DNA from: Phycisphaerales bacterium | GTDB lineage: Bacteria > Planctomycetota > Phycisphaerae > Phycisphaerales > SM1A02 | Assembly (NCBI GenBank): GCA_029268515.1 | Contig: JAQWNP010000006.1 | Span: forward strand, 186,001-250,000 | Direction: 5' to 3' | Length of the DNA: 64,000 nucleotides | In this document: positions 1 to 8,119 of the stretch, piece by piece | How the letters are laid out: each line of letters starts with the position of its first letter | Position numbering within the stretch: the first letter of the stretch is position 1 | Notes under the pieces: model-generated | The model's input: only the letters and a program-made list of their open reading frames with translations | Database searches by the model: none | What the model was told of the DNA's origin: nothing | Translations under genes and position numbers: made by a program

Positions 1-367
1 CGCCATACGACTCAACCGCCTTCTTCTTGATCTCTTTCGCATTTGCCGGCATCACCACATAAGCAGGTATGCCCCGCCCCTGAGCGGCCAGCGCCAGTGC
101 CTGGGCATGGTTTCCTGAGCTATGTGTGACGACACCACGCTGAGCTGTTGCTTCATCCAATTGCATCACCGCATTGGTCGCACCACGAAACTTGAATGCG
201 CCAGCCTTTTGGAAGCACTCCGCTTTGATCAACACATCACGATGAGCAGCATCGCTAATCGCCTGACAAGAAAGAAGGGGTGTGCGATGAGCTCGCCCTT
301 TCAGGCGTTCAGCAGCAACCTGGATATCTTCGATGTCCACTGCATATTTTTTGTGGGTGGGCATCAT
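1..367 (-). CDS. Threonine dehydratase / serine racemase-type PLP enzyme (truncated by window edge)
   Basis: The first 122 residues of a fold-type II PLP enzyme are present; the 3' part lies outside the window. The text contains AGAFKFRGA, where the Lys is the usual Schiff-base lysine, followed by THSSGNHAQALA, the phosphate/substrate loop of threonine ammonia-lyases and serine racemases. Family members deaminate or racemise serine/threonine; which reaction this one performs cannot be told without the C-terminal half and any ACT domain. The start ATG (367-365) overlaps the TGA of dapL in an ATGA arrangement, so the two are probably co-translated in an amino-acid operon. The open frame is unlisted among complete ORFs because it runs off the edge, but it is clean throughout. 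Confidence 0.88.
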   Translation of the reverse strand, partial: MMPTHKKYAVDIEDIQVAAERLKGRAHRTPLLSCQAISDAAHRDVLIKAECFQKAGAFKFRGATNAVMQLDEATAQRGVVTHSSGNHAQALALAAQGRGIPAYVVMPANAKEIKKKAVESYG

Positions 368-1611
368 GCGCTATGACTAGATATCTTGCTCATGCGTTCA
401 ACCACCTCGGCAACAACTTCAGCTGATGGGAACGCCGATATACGGATATAGCCTTCACCACAAGAGCCAAAACCTGAACCGGGCATCACGATGATTTGAT
501 GATCTTGCAACATCTGATCGAACATCTCCCAACTTGAAACACCATCTGGGCAAGCAGCCCATACATAGGGAGAGTGTTGAGCACCATAAACGGTCAGCCC
601 AAGTGACTCACAACCCTTGCGCAACAATGCACCATGTTGTAGATATTTATCAATGATGGCTTTGGACTGTGCCTTACCATCATCGCTATAGAGTGATTCC
701 GCACCACGCTGAACCACATAGGAGACGCCATTTGACTTCGTACTCCAACGACGGCTCCATAGGTCGTGCAACACAAGTCGAGTTCCGTCGGTTGTCTTGG
801 CCGTCAGCTCCCGGGGGCAGACTGTAAATCCACACCGCACACCAGTAAAACCACCACTCTTTGAAAAGCTATGAAACTCGATAGCGCAGTTGCGAGCACC
901 AGGAATCTCATAGATTGACTTTGGAAGCGTGTCGTCTCGAATGAAATCTTTGTATGCAACGTCGTAAAGAATAATGGCATCATTTGCTCGGGCGTACTCA
1001 ACCCACGCTTCAAGCTGCGATCGGGTTATTGTCTCTCCGGTTGGATTGTTGGGATAGCAGAGGTAGATCAGATCTAATGGTGTGCTTGGGATATCTGGCA
1101 CAAAGTTATTTTCTGCCGTAGCTGGCAAATACGTCAGTCCTGCATATTGACCATTGTCTCCCGCAACGCCTGTATGTCCGACCATTACATTGGTGTCGAC
1201 GTAGACCGGATAGACAGGATCGGTAATCGCAATTCGATTCTCACTACCGAGGATGTCGAGAATACTTGCACAATCACCTTTTGATCCATCGGATACAAAT
1301 ATCTCTTCAGCATTGACATCAATTCCATGATCTTGAAACTCACACCGGGCAATGACCTCTCGTAGAAATGGATAGCCCGTTGGTGGGCCATAGCCATGGA
1401 ACGTCTCACTACGCCCCAGATCATCAACAGCCGCATGCATGGCTGCCAGAACTGCTGGCACCAGTGGTTCTGTGACATCTCCAATCCCACATCGCAAGAG
1501 CCGGTCTTTTTTGTCTGGATTCTGCTCACAAAACGAAGTGACACGATGGTCTACTTCTCGAAACAGATAAGCGCCCGCCAACTTTTGATAATTACCATTT
1601 ACATATGCCAT
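364..1611 (-). CDS. dapL: LL-diaminopimelate aminotransferase
   Basis: This PLP-dependent class I/II aminotransferase of 415 residues converts tetrahydrodipicolinate directly to LL-diaminopimelate, the short DapL route to lysine and peptidoglycan. It shows the family opening (VNGNYQKLAGAYLF), GIGDVTEPL, the glycine-rich FHGYGPPTGYPFLRE, the cofactor-binding YLCYPNNPTGE, and the Schiff-base lysine in FHSFSKSGGFTGVRCG. Length is that of the family. DapL is typical of plants, Chlamydiae, Planctomycetes and some other phyla, which supports the taxonomic guess. Its stop overlaps the start of the dehydratase-like gene. The start ATG is the first in frame and matches the family N-terminus. Confidence 0.95.
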   Translation of the reverse strand: MAYVNGNYQKLAGAYLFREVDHRVTSFCEQNPDKKDRLLRCGIGDVTEPLVPAVLAAMHAAVDDLGRSETFHGYGPPTGYPFLREVIARCEFQDHGIDVNAEEIFVSDGSKGDCASILDILGSENRIAITDPVYPVYVDTNVMVGHTGVAGDNGQYAGLTYLPATAENNFVPDIPSTPLDLIYLCYPNNPTGETITRSQLEAWVEYARANDAIILYDVAYKDFIRDDTLPKSIYEIPGARNCAIEFHSFSKSGGFTGVRCGFTVCPRELTAKTTDGTRLVLHDLWSRRWSTKSNGVSYVVQRGAESLYSDDGKAQSKAIIDKYLQHGALLRKGCESLGLTVYGAQHSPYVWAACPDGVSSWEMFDQMLQDHQIIVMPGSGFGSCGEGYIRISAFPSAEVVAEVVERMSKISSHSA

Positions 1612-1686
1612 GAATAATTATGTTGCCGCGTGAGTGCTGTTACAAAGCATAGAACAGTACAACGCTGACGAACACTCTCCCATGAG

Positions 1687-2343
1687 TTAACTAAGGCTGG
1701 CTGAATTTGCAGGCAATGCAGAAAGCGAGCAAGCCCAGGCTGGCGGAAGATTCCGAAGCACCATAGAGCGAGTCGCACCACAGTGACTGTGGATTTGATG
1801 CATGAGTTGTCGTCGCTCAAGAAGACTTTGCCGAAGTCGCGGCCGGAATAGGATGAAGGGCCACTTCAGCTTCGTCATTCCCATATAGGCGAAGTAAACA
1901 AGGTGCCCCGAGGGCGACAGCTGCTTCAGCATGCACTCAAACAGATCATCGACATCTTTAACCGGAAAAATATTGAATGGAAGACCGCAGATAATGTCGT
2001 CATACGGACCCTCAATTTCGGCCTCTAGAATTGATTGATTGTGCAGCCTCACAGTGATATCTGGATTTGTACTACGAAACGGCCCCAGTACATCCTGCTC
2101 TAAAATTTCACAGAAGTCATCCTGTAGCTCGACGACATCAAGGCTATCACCAGGCTTTAGATTTTTTAGGATCTCTCGCGTAAAGGGACCTGTGCCAGCT
2201 CCAACCTCAAGAACACGACGTGATTGACCATGAGGCTCCAGCGACATCCACTTTGTCATCTTACGAGCGAGCAATGAGCCTGAGGGACAAAATGCGCCAA
2301 CCTCGTGATGGCTCTGTAGTGCTCTACGCGTAAATCGGAACAT
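1687..2343 (-). CDS. PmtA-like phospholipid N-methyltransferase (SAM-dependent)
   Basis: A class I Rossmann methyltransferase of about 218 residues. Motif I is VLEVGAGTGPFTREIL, followed by the acidic end of beta2 (DVVELQDDFCEIL) and a motif IV-like IICGLPFNIFP. The PSG near the N-terminus, the methyltransferase core and the GLPFN stretch resemble bacterial PmtA phosphatidylethanolamine N-methyltransferases and the related KsgA fold. KsgA/Erm enzymes carry N-L/I-P-Y/F at motif IV, whereas GLPF is PmtA-like. I infer membrane lipid methylation; an rRNA or other substrate is not excluded. The start at 2343 is preferred over an upstream ATG because AGGAG lies 8 nt before it. Confidence 0.7.
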   Translation of the reverse strand: MFRFTRRALQSHHEVGAFCPSGSLLARKMTKWMSLEPHGQSRRVLEVGAGTGPFTREILKNLKPGDSLDVVELQDDFCEILEQDVLGPFRSTNPDITVRLHNQSILEAEIEGPYDDIICGLPFNIFPVKDVDDLFECMLKQLSPSGHLVYFAYMGMTKLKWPFILFRPRLRQSLLERRQLMHQIHSHCGATRSMVLRNLPPAWACSLSALPANSASLS

Positions 2344-2442
2344 AGAGAAGGCTCCTACCTGGTATTTTGCAGTCTGCACTGCTTCGGGGCGACCTAGCGT
2401 GCTCGGAGACTTTGAAAAACAGGCAAAGATACAGAGTGATGA

Positions 2443-2805
2443 CTAAGACGCAGTCGTGTTGGCTTCAGAAAGTTCCACCAACTGATCGAATGCTGAAGTA
2501 TCAGCAATTGCAAGTTCACTGAGCATCTTCCGATTCAAGAGAATGCCTGACTTACTGAGGCCATTCATGAACCGGCTATATCGTGTATTTCGCATCCGAC
2601 ATGCTGCTGTAATTCGTGTGATCCACAGACGCCGGAACGATCGACGGCGATTACGGCGATCGCGGTACGCAAATTGTCCCGCTCGAATGAGTGCGACCTT
2701 GGCCTGTTGTTTATGACGACTCTTGGTACCCCAGTATCCACGTGCGTCCCGGAGTACTCGACGGCGGCTTTGGGTTCGTGCCGCACCTTTGCGTATGCGA
2801 GGCAT
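2443..2805 (-). CDS. rplT: 50S ribosomal protein L20
   Basis: A 120-residue basic protein with the L20 N-terminus (MPRIRKGAARTQSRRR), then GYWGTKSRHKQQAK and FRRLWITRITAACR, which bind 23S rRNA early in 50S assembly. The C-terminal globular part (RKMLSELAIADTSAFDQLVE) is complete and the length matches the family. AAGGAG sits just upstream of the ATG. It follows rpmI by 144 bp on the same strand. In many bacteria infC precedes this pair and L20 represses the operon; infC is absent here. Confidence 0.97.
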   Translation of the reverse strand: MPRIRKGAARTQSRRRVLRDARGYWGTKSRHKQQAKVALIRAGQFAYRDRRNRRRSFRRLWITRITAACRMRNTRYSRFMNGLSKSGILLNRKMLSELAIADTSAFDQLVELSEANTTAS

Positions 2806-2949
2806 ATCTCGCTCCTTCTTATTGCGTCAATACGGAGGCCAACTCAGATTGCCTCAGCACGGCCTATGGCCTTCTCTATGCTGAAGCTAAGTCGACGCTT
2901 GATCCCGACCAACGTCCTGTAGTTATCAAACCAAAAACCGCCAAACAGA

Positions 2950-3210
2950 TCAGGTGTCCGATGTAGAAGCGCCTGTCTCCTGCGCCGCATCAGATTTTCG
3001 ATCTGGTTTAGGCGTTGAAAGGCCAAGCAACGAACGCAGTCGTTTCATATCAGCGCTCTGCGCGAAACGCGGTACGCGATAGCTCCGACGTAGCTTTCCT
3101 GACTTATGGCTGCGCCTATGTCCAGAATATGCCGCACGGAAGCGCACCTTGCCTGATTTGGTAAGGCGGATTCGTTTGAGCAATCCCTTATGTCGTTTCT
3201 GTTTTGGCAT
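2950..3210 (-). CDS. rpmI: 50S ribosomal protein L35
   Basis: The 86-residue product begins MPKQKRHKGLLKRIRLTKSGKVRF and continues through GHRRSHKSGKLRRSYR, the diagnostic L35 core. The C-terminus (after about residue 60) is longer than usual and ends in a polar, low-complexity tail rich in Ser, Thr, Asp and Ala. The open frame extends 33 codons further upstream, but the ATG at 3210 has AGGA 7 nt before it and matches the family start. It forms the rpmI-rplT pair without infC. Confidence 0.95.
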   Translation of the reverse strand: MPKQKRHKGLLKRIRLTKSGKVRFRAAYSGHRRSHKSGKLRRSYRVPRFAQSADMKRLRSLLGLSTPKPDRKSDAAQETGASTSDT

Positions 3211-3351
3211 TGGACTATCCTCGAAATCGCCTGGACTATCCCAAACGGCGTCATTAGACCCCATGTGGGGCAAGTCGAGAAGGGTAGCAGATCGCCGCCC
3301 CGCAGCCAAGCCAATACGATCAAGATGAGAGTTGGATGGGGATTTATGGGC

Positions 3352-4308
3352 TCAGTGAGCTAGGAAGACGTCGCGGTCATTACTGGGATTCGCCTCCGGC
3401 CGAAGCGAGTCTGTGCCAACGCCCTGCGGCAGCCAGATATTGTCATGAAATCCATCATGCTCAATCACCGGCTCGTTCCAGATCTGACGGCATGAGCCAT
3501 CTGACCAAAGCGTATTCTGACTTCCCTGCTGACGATGGTTGCGGGAGAGTTCCATATGGTCGACAGGACGATTCTCCCGGAGCGCTTCAATCACTGGGTT
3601 TTTGTCCGCAAGAATAATAATGGGACGCCCCGCAGCAAGCTGCACCATCTGGCCAGGCTGCTGCATCTGATAGCTATAGCTCGGAGAGTGACTGTGATTG
3701 CCAGGACAATCAAAGTGTCCATCAGAGCAATAGTCACTCAGAGGGTCTAAATTTTTTGTGTTTGAAAATTGCCCCCAACCCCCACCGATCCCAGCTTGCA
3801 TGACATTCGGCATCGTGCCGTTATTGTCCTTGGCAAACAGCGAAAACCCGCTGCCGATGGCTGCAAGGTTATCACCACATGCTGTTGATGCCGACTGCCC
3901 TTTCATGCGATTGAGAATCGGAAGTGTGATGCTCGCAACAATAAGAAGTACTGCGGCTAGTGCAACAACATCTGGCAAGCGAACCCACCGCTGACCTCGA
4001 CCAGAATCTTCGCCGGCATTGGCGATACCTACCTTCATGCGAGATCTCGTTCTCTCTTCATGCTGGTCTATTCGAGCCAAAGCAGCATCTACAAGTGTTC
4101 TTTGATCTGCCGCATCGACTTGACCCACAGGGTAAGCCTCTAGGATGTGCATGAGCCCTTCAACACTATCTAAACGCTTTTTATCTTCTTCTGAAAGATC
4201 ATCGAGTTTGGTTCTATCAAAACCAACCTCGATCAATGCATCGAGAATAATCTGATCCTCAGGCGAAAGGTCCGGCATTCTATCTTCTTGATCCCTATGC
4301 GGACTCAT
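3352..4308 (-). CDS. Membrane anti-sigma candidate with pseudopilin-like ectodomain
   Basis: A 318-residue protein in three parts. Residues 1-110 are charged and cytoplasmic in character (LSPEDQIILDALIEVGFDR), suited to holding a sigma factor. Residues about 112-132 are a single hydrophobic segment. The outer part starts ACGDNLAAIGSGFSLFAKDNNGTMP and ends with NHRQQGSQNTLWSDGS, closely resembling planctomycete prepilin-like proteins with the C-terminal His/Asp-Gly signature. The ATG overlaps the stop of the ECF sigma gene (ATGA) and has a strong GGAGG. The position makes it the likely anti-sigma or sensor partner; no zinc-binding ZAS motif (HxxxCxxC) is present, so this is inference. No prepilin peptidase site precedes the membrane segment. 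Confidence 0.68.
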   Translation of the reverse strand: MSPHRDQEDRMPDLSPEDQIILDALIEVGFDRTKLDDLSEEDKKRLDSVEGLMHILEAYPVGQVDAADQRTLVDAALARIDQHEERTRSRMKVGIANAGEDSGRGQRWVRLPDVVALAAVLLIVASITLPILNRMKGQSASTACGDNLAAIGSGFSLFAKDNNGTMPNVMQAGIGGGWGQFSNTKNLDPLSDYCSDGHFDCPGNHSHSPSYSYQMQQPGQMVQLAAGRPIIILADKNPVIEALRENRPVDHMELSRNHRQQGSQNTLWSDGSCRQIWNEPVIEHDGFHDNIWLPQGVGTDSLRPEANPSNDRDVFLAH

Positions 4309-5072
4309 TCCTCGCCTCCATCTTTGTCATCTTCATGTAATGCCTTCCATGTACTGGCGAAGGTCGCCACTGCAGTATGTAGTCGACTCTTCACAGTGCC
4401 CAGTGGAATCTCCAGAGATTCGGCAATCTGGTTGTAGCTCATACGCTGGAAGTAACTAAGCAGCAGGATCTCCCGCAAATGCGAAGGTAACTCATCTACT
4501 GCAGTTTTCACTTGTACTTGTAACTCCTGTGACTCAAGTGGCAGATCAGGAGTTGGTAAATCAGATTCAAGTAGATCAACAAACGGACGCCCCTCATCAT
4601 CCCGTCCCATCGAAGCGGACAAAGAAACGCCTTTATGCTTCCCATGTTTACGGTGGTGATCGCGCCCTTTATTAGCGGCAATCGTAAAAAGCCATGGCTT
4701 GAATCGACGCGTTAAATCAAAGGACTCTGCAGATTGATGCACCTGTAAGAATGCCTCTTGAAAAACATCTTCAGCAGCAGCACGCGATCCCACAAAACGA
4801 ATGAGGAAGTGCAAGAGCTCCGCTGAGTAGCGGTTCATGAGGGCTTCAAATGCGGCCCGATGACCATCGAGGTATGCCTCGATCAGCTGCTCATCGGTTG
4901 ATTCAACCCAAGAAGTTGCGGTAATTGTTGGTTCAGACATTGCGGTTTTGGCCAGGGGGCTGGCGGGCATCATAGTAGACAATATGCCTCTGCCTGAGCT
5001 AAATAGGCTATTGAGGGCACAACTAGCAGCCTTAGGCCCTCTCACACTGGGTTGTAATGTCATGGCAACCAT
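4305..5072 (-). CDS. ECF-family RNA polymerase sigma factor
   Basis: The core has a region 2 helix (FEALMNRYSAELLHFLIRFVGSRAAAEDVFQEAFLQVH), including the usual DVFQE-type turn and the polymerase/-10 contact segment FKPWLFTIAANKGRDHHRK. Region 4 follows (LPSHLREILLLSYFQRMSYNQIAESLEIPLGTVKSRL), the -35 binding helix-turn-helix. Between them is an acidic linker. The open frame gives 255 residues, but about 44 N-terminal residues are atypical; translation could begin at the ATG at 4940 (MSEPTI) or at the ATG at 5063, which has GAGAG upstream. The downstream gene overlaps by 4 bp and encodes its probable membrane regulator. It is divergent from hpnH. Confidence 0.9.
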   Translation of the reverse strand: MVAMTLQPSVRGPKAASCALNSLFSSGRGILSTMMPASPLAKTAMSEPTITATSWVESTDEQLIEAYLDGHRAAFEALMNRYSAELLHFLIRFVGSRAAAEDVFQEAFLQVHQSAESFDLTRRFKPWLFTIAANKGRDHHRKHGKHKGVSLSASMGRDDEGRPFVDLLESDLPTPDLPLESQELQVQVKTAVDELPSHLREILLLSYFQRMSYNQIAESLEIPLGTVKSRLHTAVATFASTWKALHEDDKDGGEE

Positions 5073-5208
5073 CTCTCTTGTGCTACGAGATGACTTGCCT
5101 TAGAGATCGCCCGCTTTAGGATGTATTTTTATTCTTTGTCTAGATTGGCTAGGCAGAGGGGTTCCTGATACCTAAAACCGGCCATGCACCTATCTCAGAA
5201 GGACCTAT

Positions 5209-6381
5209 ATGGGCGTTCCTATCTCACAAATGTGGACAGTAGCTAGCTACGTGATCGGACAGAAGTTGCGGCGCCGCAAGCGTTATCCGCTGGTTCTCAT
5301 GCTTGAGCCACTCTTCCGATGCAACCTTGCCTGTGCTGGCTGTGGCAAAATTCAATACCCCGCTCACATTCTTAAGCAGGATCTTCCGCTCGAAGATGCG
5401 CTGGAAGCCGTTGATCAATGTGGCGCACCTATGGTTTCAATTCCTGGCGGGGAACCACTCCTATATCCGTACATTCGCGAGTTAGTTGATGAACTCATCA
5501 AACGTCGCAAATATATTTACCTTTGCACCAATGCGATCGTGCTTAAAGAAAAGCTCGAGGCTGGGCTCTTTGAACCAAGTAAGTACTTGAGCTTCTCCGT
5601 GCATATGGATGGCGAGCAAGAACATCACGATTTTGCTGTCTGTAGAGAAGGCATCTACGACAAAGCAATCGAAGCAATACGCATGGCTGTGGATCGTGGC
5701 TTTCGAGTCACCACGAACACGACACTCTTTGAAGGGGCCGATCCTAATTCAGTGCGCCGCTTCTTTGATGCCATGATGGATGTCGGCGTTGAGGGAATGA
5801 TGGTCAGTCCTGGCTATGCTTATGACAAGGCACCAGACCAAACTAATTTCCTACCTCGAAAAAATACCCACGAACTCTTCGAAATGATCCTCTCCAACCG
5901 TGATAAGCGATGGCACTTTAATCAATCACCGCTTTTCCTAGAATTCTTGATGGGTAAGCGAGACTACGAGTGCACTCCTTGGGGGAACCCAACATACAAC
6001 ATGTTTGGATGGCAAAAACCGTGCTATCTTCTTCAAGAAGGCTACGTCGATTCGTTTGATGAGCTGCTTGAGGACACCGACTGGGATAACTACGGTCGAG
6101 CGTCAGGGAACCCCGCATGCGCTAACTGCATGGTGCACTGCGGCTATGAGCCAACAGCTGTAGACCATACTTTTGCCTCTTTTGGAGGTATCTGGGGCAA
6201 CATAAAAGCAATGGTCTTCAATCGCTATGCAAATCCAAAGGCCAAGAGCCGTCTTAAAGAGGCCCAAAAACAACCCCATGGACCTGTTGCTCACCTTGTG
6301 CAACTCGGCTTTGGGGATGATCTAAGGGCTGCGGGCGTCGAGGTCCATGATGAGATACCTGAACATGTAGGCGCCGCATGA
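5209..6381 (+). CDS. hpnH: Adenosyl-hopene transferase HpnH (radical SAM)
   Basis: HpnH joins the 5'-deoxyadenosyl group of SAM to diploptene, giving adenosylhopane, the first step in extended bacteriohopanepolyols. The 390-residue protein has the radical SAM cluster at Cys38, Cys42 and Cys45 (FRCNLACAGCGK), the GGEPLLYPYI SAM-binding stretch, and later cysteines in ACANCMVHCGYEP. The N-terminus MGVPISQMWTVASYVIGQKL and the PWGNPTYNMFGWQKPCYLL segment are characteristic of HpnH. AAGGA lies upstream of the ATG. The cyclase gene shc, which makes the substrate, is 47 kb away in this window. The stop overlaps the next gene. Confidence 0.96.
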   Translation: MGVPISQMWTVASYVIGQKLRRRKRYPLVLMLEPLFRCNLACAGCGKIQYPAHILKQDLPLEDALEAVDQCGAPMVSIPGGEPLLYPYIRELVDELIKRRKYIYLCTNAIVLKEKLEAGLFEPSKYLSFSVHMDGEQEHHDFAVCREGIYDKAIEAIRMAVDRGFRVTTNTTLFEGADPNSVRRFFDAMMDVGVEGMMVSPGYAYDKAPDQTNFLPRKNTHELFEMILSNRDKRWHFNQSPLFLEFLMGKRDYECTPWGNPTYNMFGWQKPCYLLQEGYVDSFDELLEDTDWDNYGRASGNPACANCMVHCGYEPTAVDHTFASFGGIWGNIKAMVFNRYANPKAKSRLKEAQKQPHGPVAHLVQLGFGDDLRAAGVEVHDEIPEHVGAA

Positions 6382-6812
6382 CACAAAAATTTCAAATTAT
6401 TGGCTTGGTATTCTTAAGCCTGTTGATCAGCGCATGCGTGCAACAGCCCAATCAAAGAACAAAGCGAGCTTCATTTTCACAGCCGGTAGAGGTGGTCATG
6501 ATTTCGATGCCTGGCTCTTCCGCATCGATTAAATTGAATGCACTTCTTCAGCGCATCGCTCATGAGTACACAAACTTTAGTTTTGTGACCATTGACGTCC
6601 TACTTATTCCAGACGATGACCCGCGATTAGTCTATGGTGCGCCAACTGTGCTCTATGACGGCAAGGACATATTTGGTGAAAAACCTCGCTCTGTTGATGG
6701 TCTAACCAGCCGCGTCTACACAAATGTCATCCCATCTAAGAATGAAATAATCAATGGCATTCAGAGGCTTATCCAGAAAGATTCTGGGTCGGGGAAAAAT
6801 TCCGCTGACTGA
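6378..6812 (+). CDS. Small lipoprotein with a thioredoxin-like sequence pattern
   Basis: A 144-residue protein with a type II signal (hydrophobic core then LISAC, lipidated Cys near residue 20). The mature part reads VEVVMISMPGSSASIKLNALL, then YGAPTVLYDGKDIFGEKPR. The second stretch looks like the cis-proline/GxPTvlvdGxdiFG end of thioredoxin-like proteins, but the CxxC expected in the first stretch is absent. It overlaps hpnH by 4 bp (ATGA), so it is translationally coupled to a hopanoid gene. A role in hopanoid handling is inference from position alone. Confidence 0.72.
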   Translation: MTQKFQIIGLVFLSLLISACVQQPNQRTKRASFSQPVEVVMISMPGSSASIKLNALLQRIAHEYTNFSFVTIDVLLIPDDDPRLVYGAPTVLYDGKDIFGEKPRSVDGLTSRVYTNVIPSKNEIINGIQRLIQKDSGSGKNSAD

Positions 6813-6895
6813 TTCCAGTGAGCGAACCTGGATCTTGCCCCAATCAGACGAAGGCCTCGTTTTCCTCTCACACGAATAGATTTTGGGTTTGAATA

Positions 6896-7579
6896 ATGAT
6901 TAGTTGGTGGGCCTATCCACTTATTGATGAGCAGAACTGGATCGTCCTTGTTAGTTGGACCTTCTGGGTTATCTTCGCCATCACCCTGCACGAGCTCGGC
7001 CACGCATGGGCCGCCATCTGGCAGGGTGATGAAACGCCACGCGAATACGGACGACTCTCTCTGAATCCCATGGTGCATATGGGCCCCTATTCAATTATTG
7101 CTTTTGTACTGATTGGATTAGCCTGGGGACTCACGCCAATTAACCCCAACCGCTTCCGATGGGGGCGTTTGGGCCGAGTCGTTGTGGCATCAGCCGGACC
7201 TCTGACCAATCTTCTGTTAGCGCTCGTTTGCTCATTTTTATATGCCGCTATTTTGAGTTGGTCACCTGAGTCAACATCAGACACCAAACTATTAGACAAT
7301 GTGCTGACCCTTCTTGATGTCGGCATCTACATCAACTTGCTGCTGCTGTTATTTAATCTCTTGCCGATACCACCATTAGATGGATCCAAGATTCTGGCCG
7401 CCACTTTCAAACCAATTGATCGCCTCGTCCATCGGCCTGAAGCAGCCTTGTTTGGCTTGGCTGTGGTGATGGTCATTTTCTTGAGTGGATTTGATGTCGT
7501 GATTGCCTCTATCGTCGAAGGCCAGAGCAATGGACTCAAGTCCTGGGCATTTTGGCTTTTACCCGGCTCCGGAGGCTAA
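6896..7579 (+). CDS. Site-2 protease family (M50) membrane metallopeptidase
   Basis: A 227-residue multi-pass protein. The zinc motif HELGH is at residues 32-36 in the first membrane segment, and the second conserved motif is NLLPIPPLDGSKIL near residue 150, where the Asp is the third metal ligand. About five hydrophobic segments are visible. M50 enzymes of this short type cut membrane proteins within the bilayer; the substrate is unknown. No PDZ domain is present. It follows the lipoprotein gene by 83 bp in the same direction and may share a transcript with hpnH. Confidence 0.88.
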   Translation: MISWWAYPLIDEQNWIVLVSWTFWVIFAITLHELGHAWAAIWQGDETPREYGRLSLNPMVHMGPYSIIAFVLIGLAWGLTPINPNRFRWGRLGRVVVASAGPLTNLLLALVCSFLYAAILSWSPESTSDTKLLDNVLTLLDVGIYINLLLLLFNLLPIPPLDGSKILAATFKPIDRLVHRPEAALFGLAVVMVIFLSGFDVVIASIVEGQSNGLKSWAFWLLPGSGG

Positions 7580-7624
7580 GAATGGGTCTGAGGCTGACCT
7601 TGCGGTCAAGCACCTGATGACACC

Positions 7625-7652
7625 TTGATCACAGCGGTGTCTCTGCTATCCT
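7625..7652 (+). promoter_or_regulatory. Possible sigma70-type promoter for rpsP-trmD-rplS
   Basis: TTGATC at 7625-7630 and TATCCT at 7647-7652 are separated by 16 nt, a fair match to a -35/-10 pair. They lie about 150 bp upstream of rpsP, just after the M50 gene. This is pattern matching by eye only. Confidence 0.35.
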
Positions 7653-7700
7653 GACCAGTTCGCATCCGCTTCTTGAAGCGGTGCCGTACGGAGTTGAACG

Positions 7701-7740
7701 CCCTGGCTTGATGTCAGGGTTTGCCAGGCCATGTGGCCTG
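7701..7740 (+). promoter_or_regulatory. Two hairpins in the rpsP leader
   Basis: CCCTG (7701-7705) can pair with CAGGG (7715-7719), and CAGGCCA (7725-7731) pairs perfectly with TGGCCTG (7734-7740) across a 2-nt centre. Both sit between the putative promoter and the AAGGAG of rpsP. Ribosomal leaders often carry autoregulatory structures; none of the known rpsP leader motifs could be confirmed here. Confidence 0.35.
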
Positions 7741-7802
7741 CCTCCCCCGGCATCGTCGTCTGGCATTCGTCAGCGAAAGAAGCGCTTGAAAGGAGCCACG
7801 AA

Positions 7803-8087
7803 ATGGTTGTTTTGCGTCTTAAGCGGATGGGCCGCCGCCATCGCCCTTTTTATCGTGTTTGTGCCATGGACAAACGATCGCCTCGAGATGGACGGGTCAT
7901 CGAGCAACTTGGTTGGTTCGATCCACTTGTTGAAGAAAGCAAGCAGACGGAACTAAAGATCGACCGGATCAACTACTGGTTGAGCGTCGGCGCTCAACCA
8001 AGTCCAACCGTTGCAACGCTCCTGCGTCGCGCTGATTGCGATCCAAAATCTGGCAAGAAGATTGCTGCTGCACCCAGCACTCCATAA
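7803..8087 (+). CDS. rpsP: 30S ribosomal protein S16
   Basis: The 94-residue product starts MVVLRLKRMGRRHRPFYRV and includes the S16 core (DGRVIEQLGWFDPL, DRINYWLSVGAQPSPTV). S16 is an early 30S assembly protein. The longer frame starting at 7731 is rejected because AAGGAG lies 7 nt before the ATG at 7803, which is the family start. It leads an rpsP-trmD-rplS block in which rimM, usually between rpsP and trmD, is missing. Confidence 0.96.
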   Translation: MVVLRLKRMGRRHRPFYRVCAMDKRSPRDGRVIEQLGWFDPLVEESKQTELKIDRINYWLSVGAQPSPTVATLLRRADCDPKSGKKIAAAPSTP

Positions 8088-8119
8088 TCAATAAAACGCT
8101 CGTCGTTTCTGATTCAATA

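Noticed and set aside
122-376. Plus-strand frame of 84 codons at the left edge
   Set aside because: It lies opposite a clean PLP-enzyme reading frame that extends to the window edge.
7681-7956. Plus-strand frame overlapping the rpsP start
   Set aside because: It covers the rpsP leader and gene in another frame, and has no motif.
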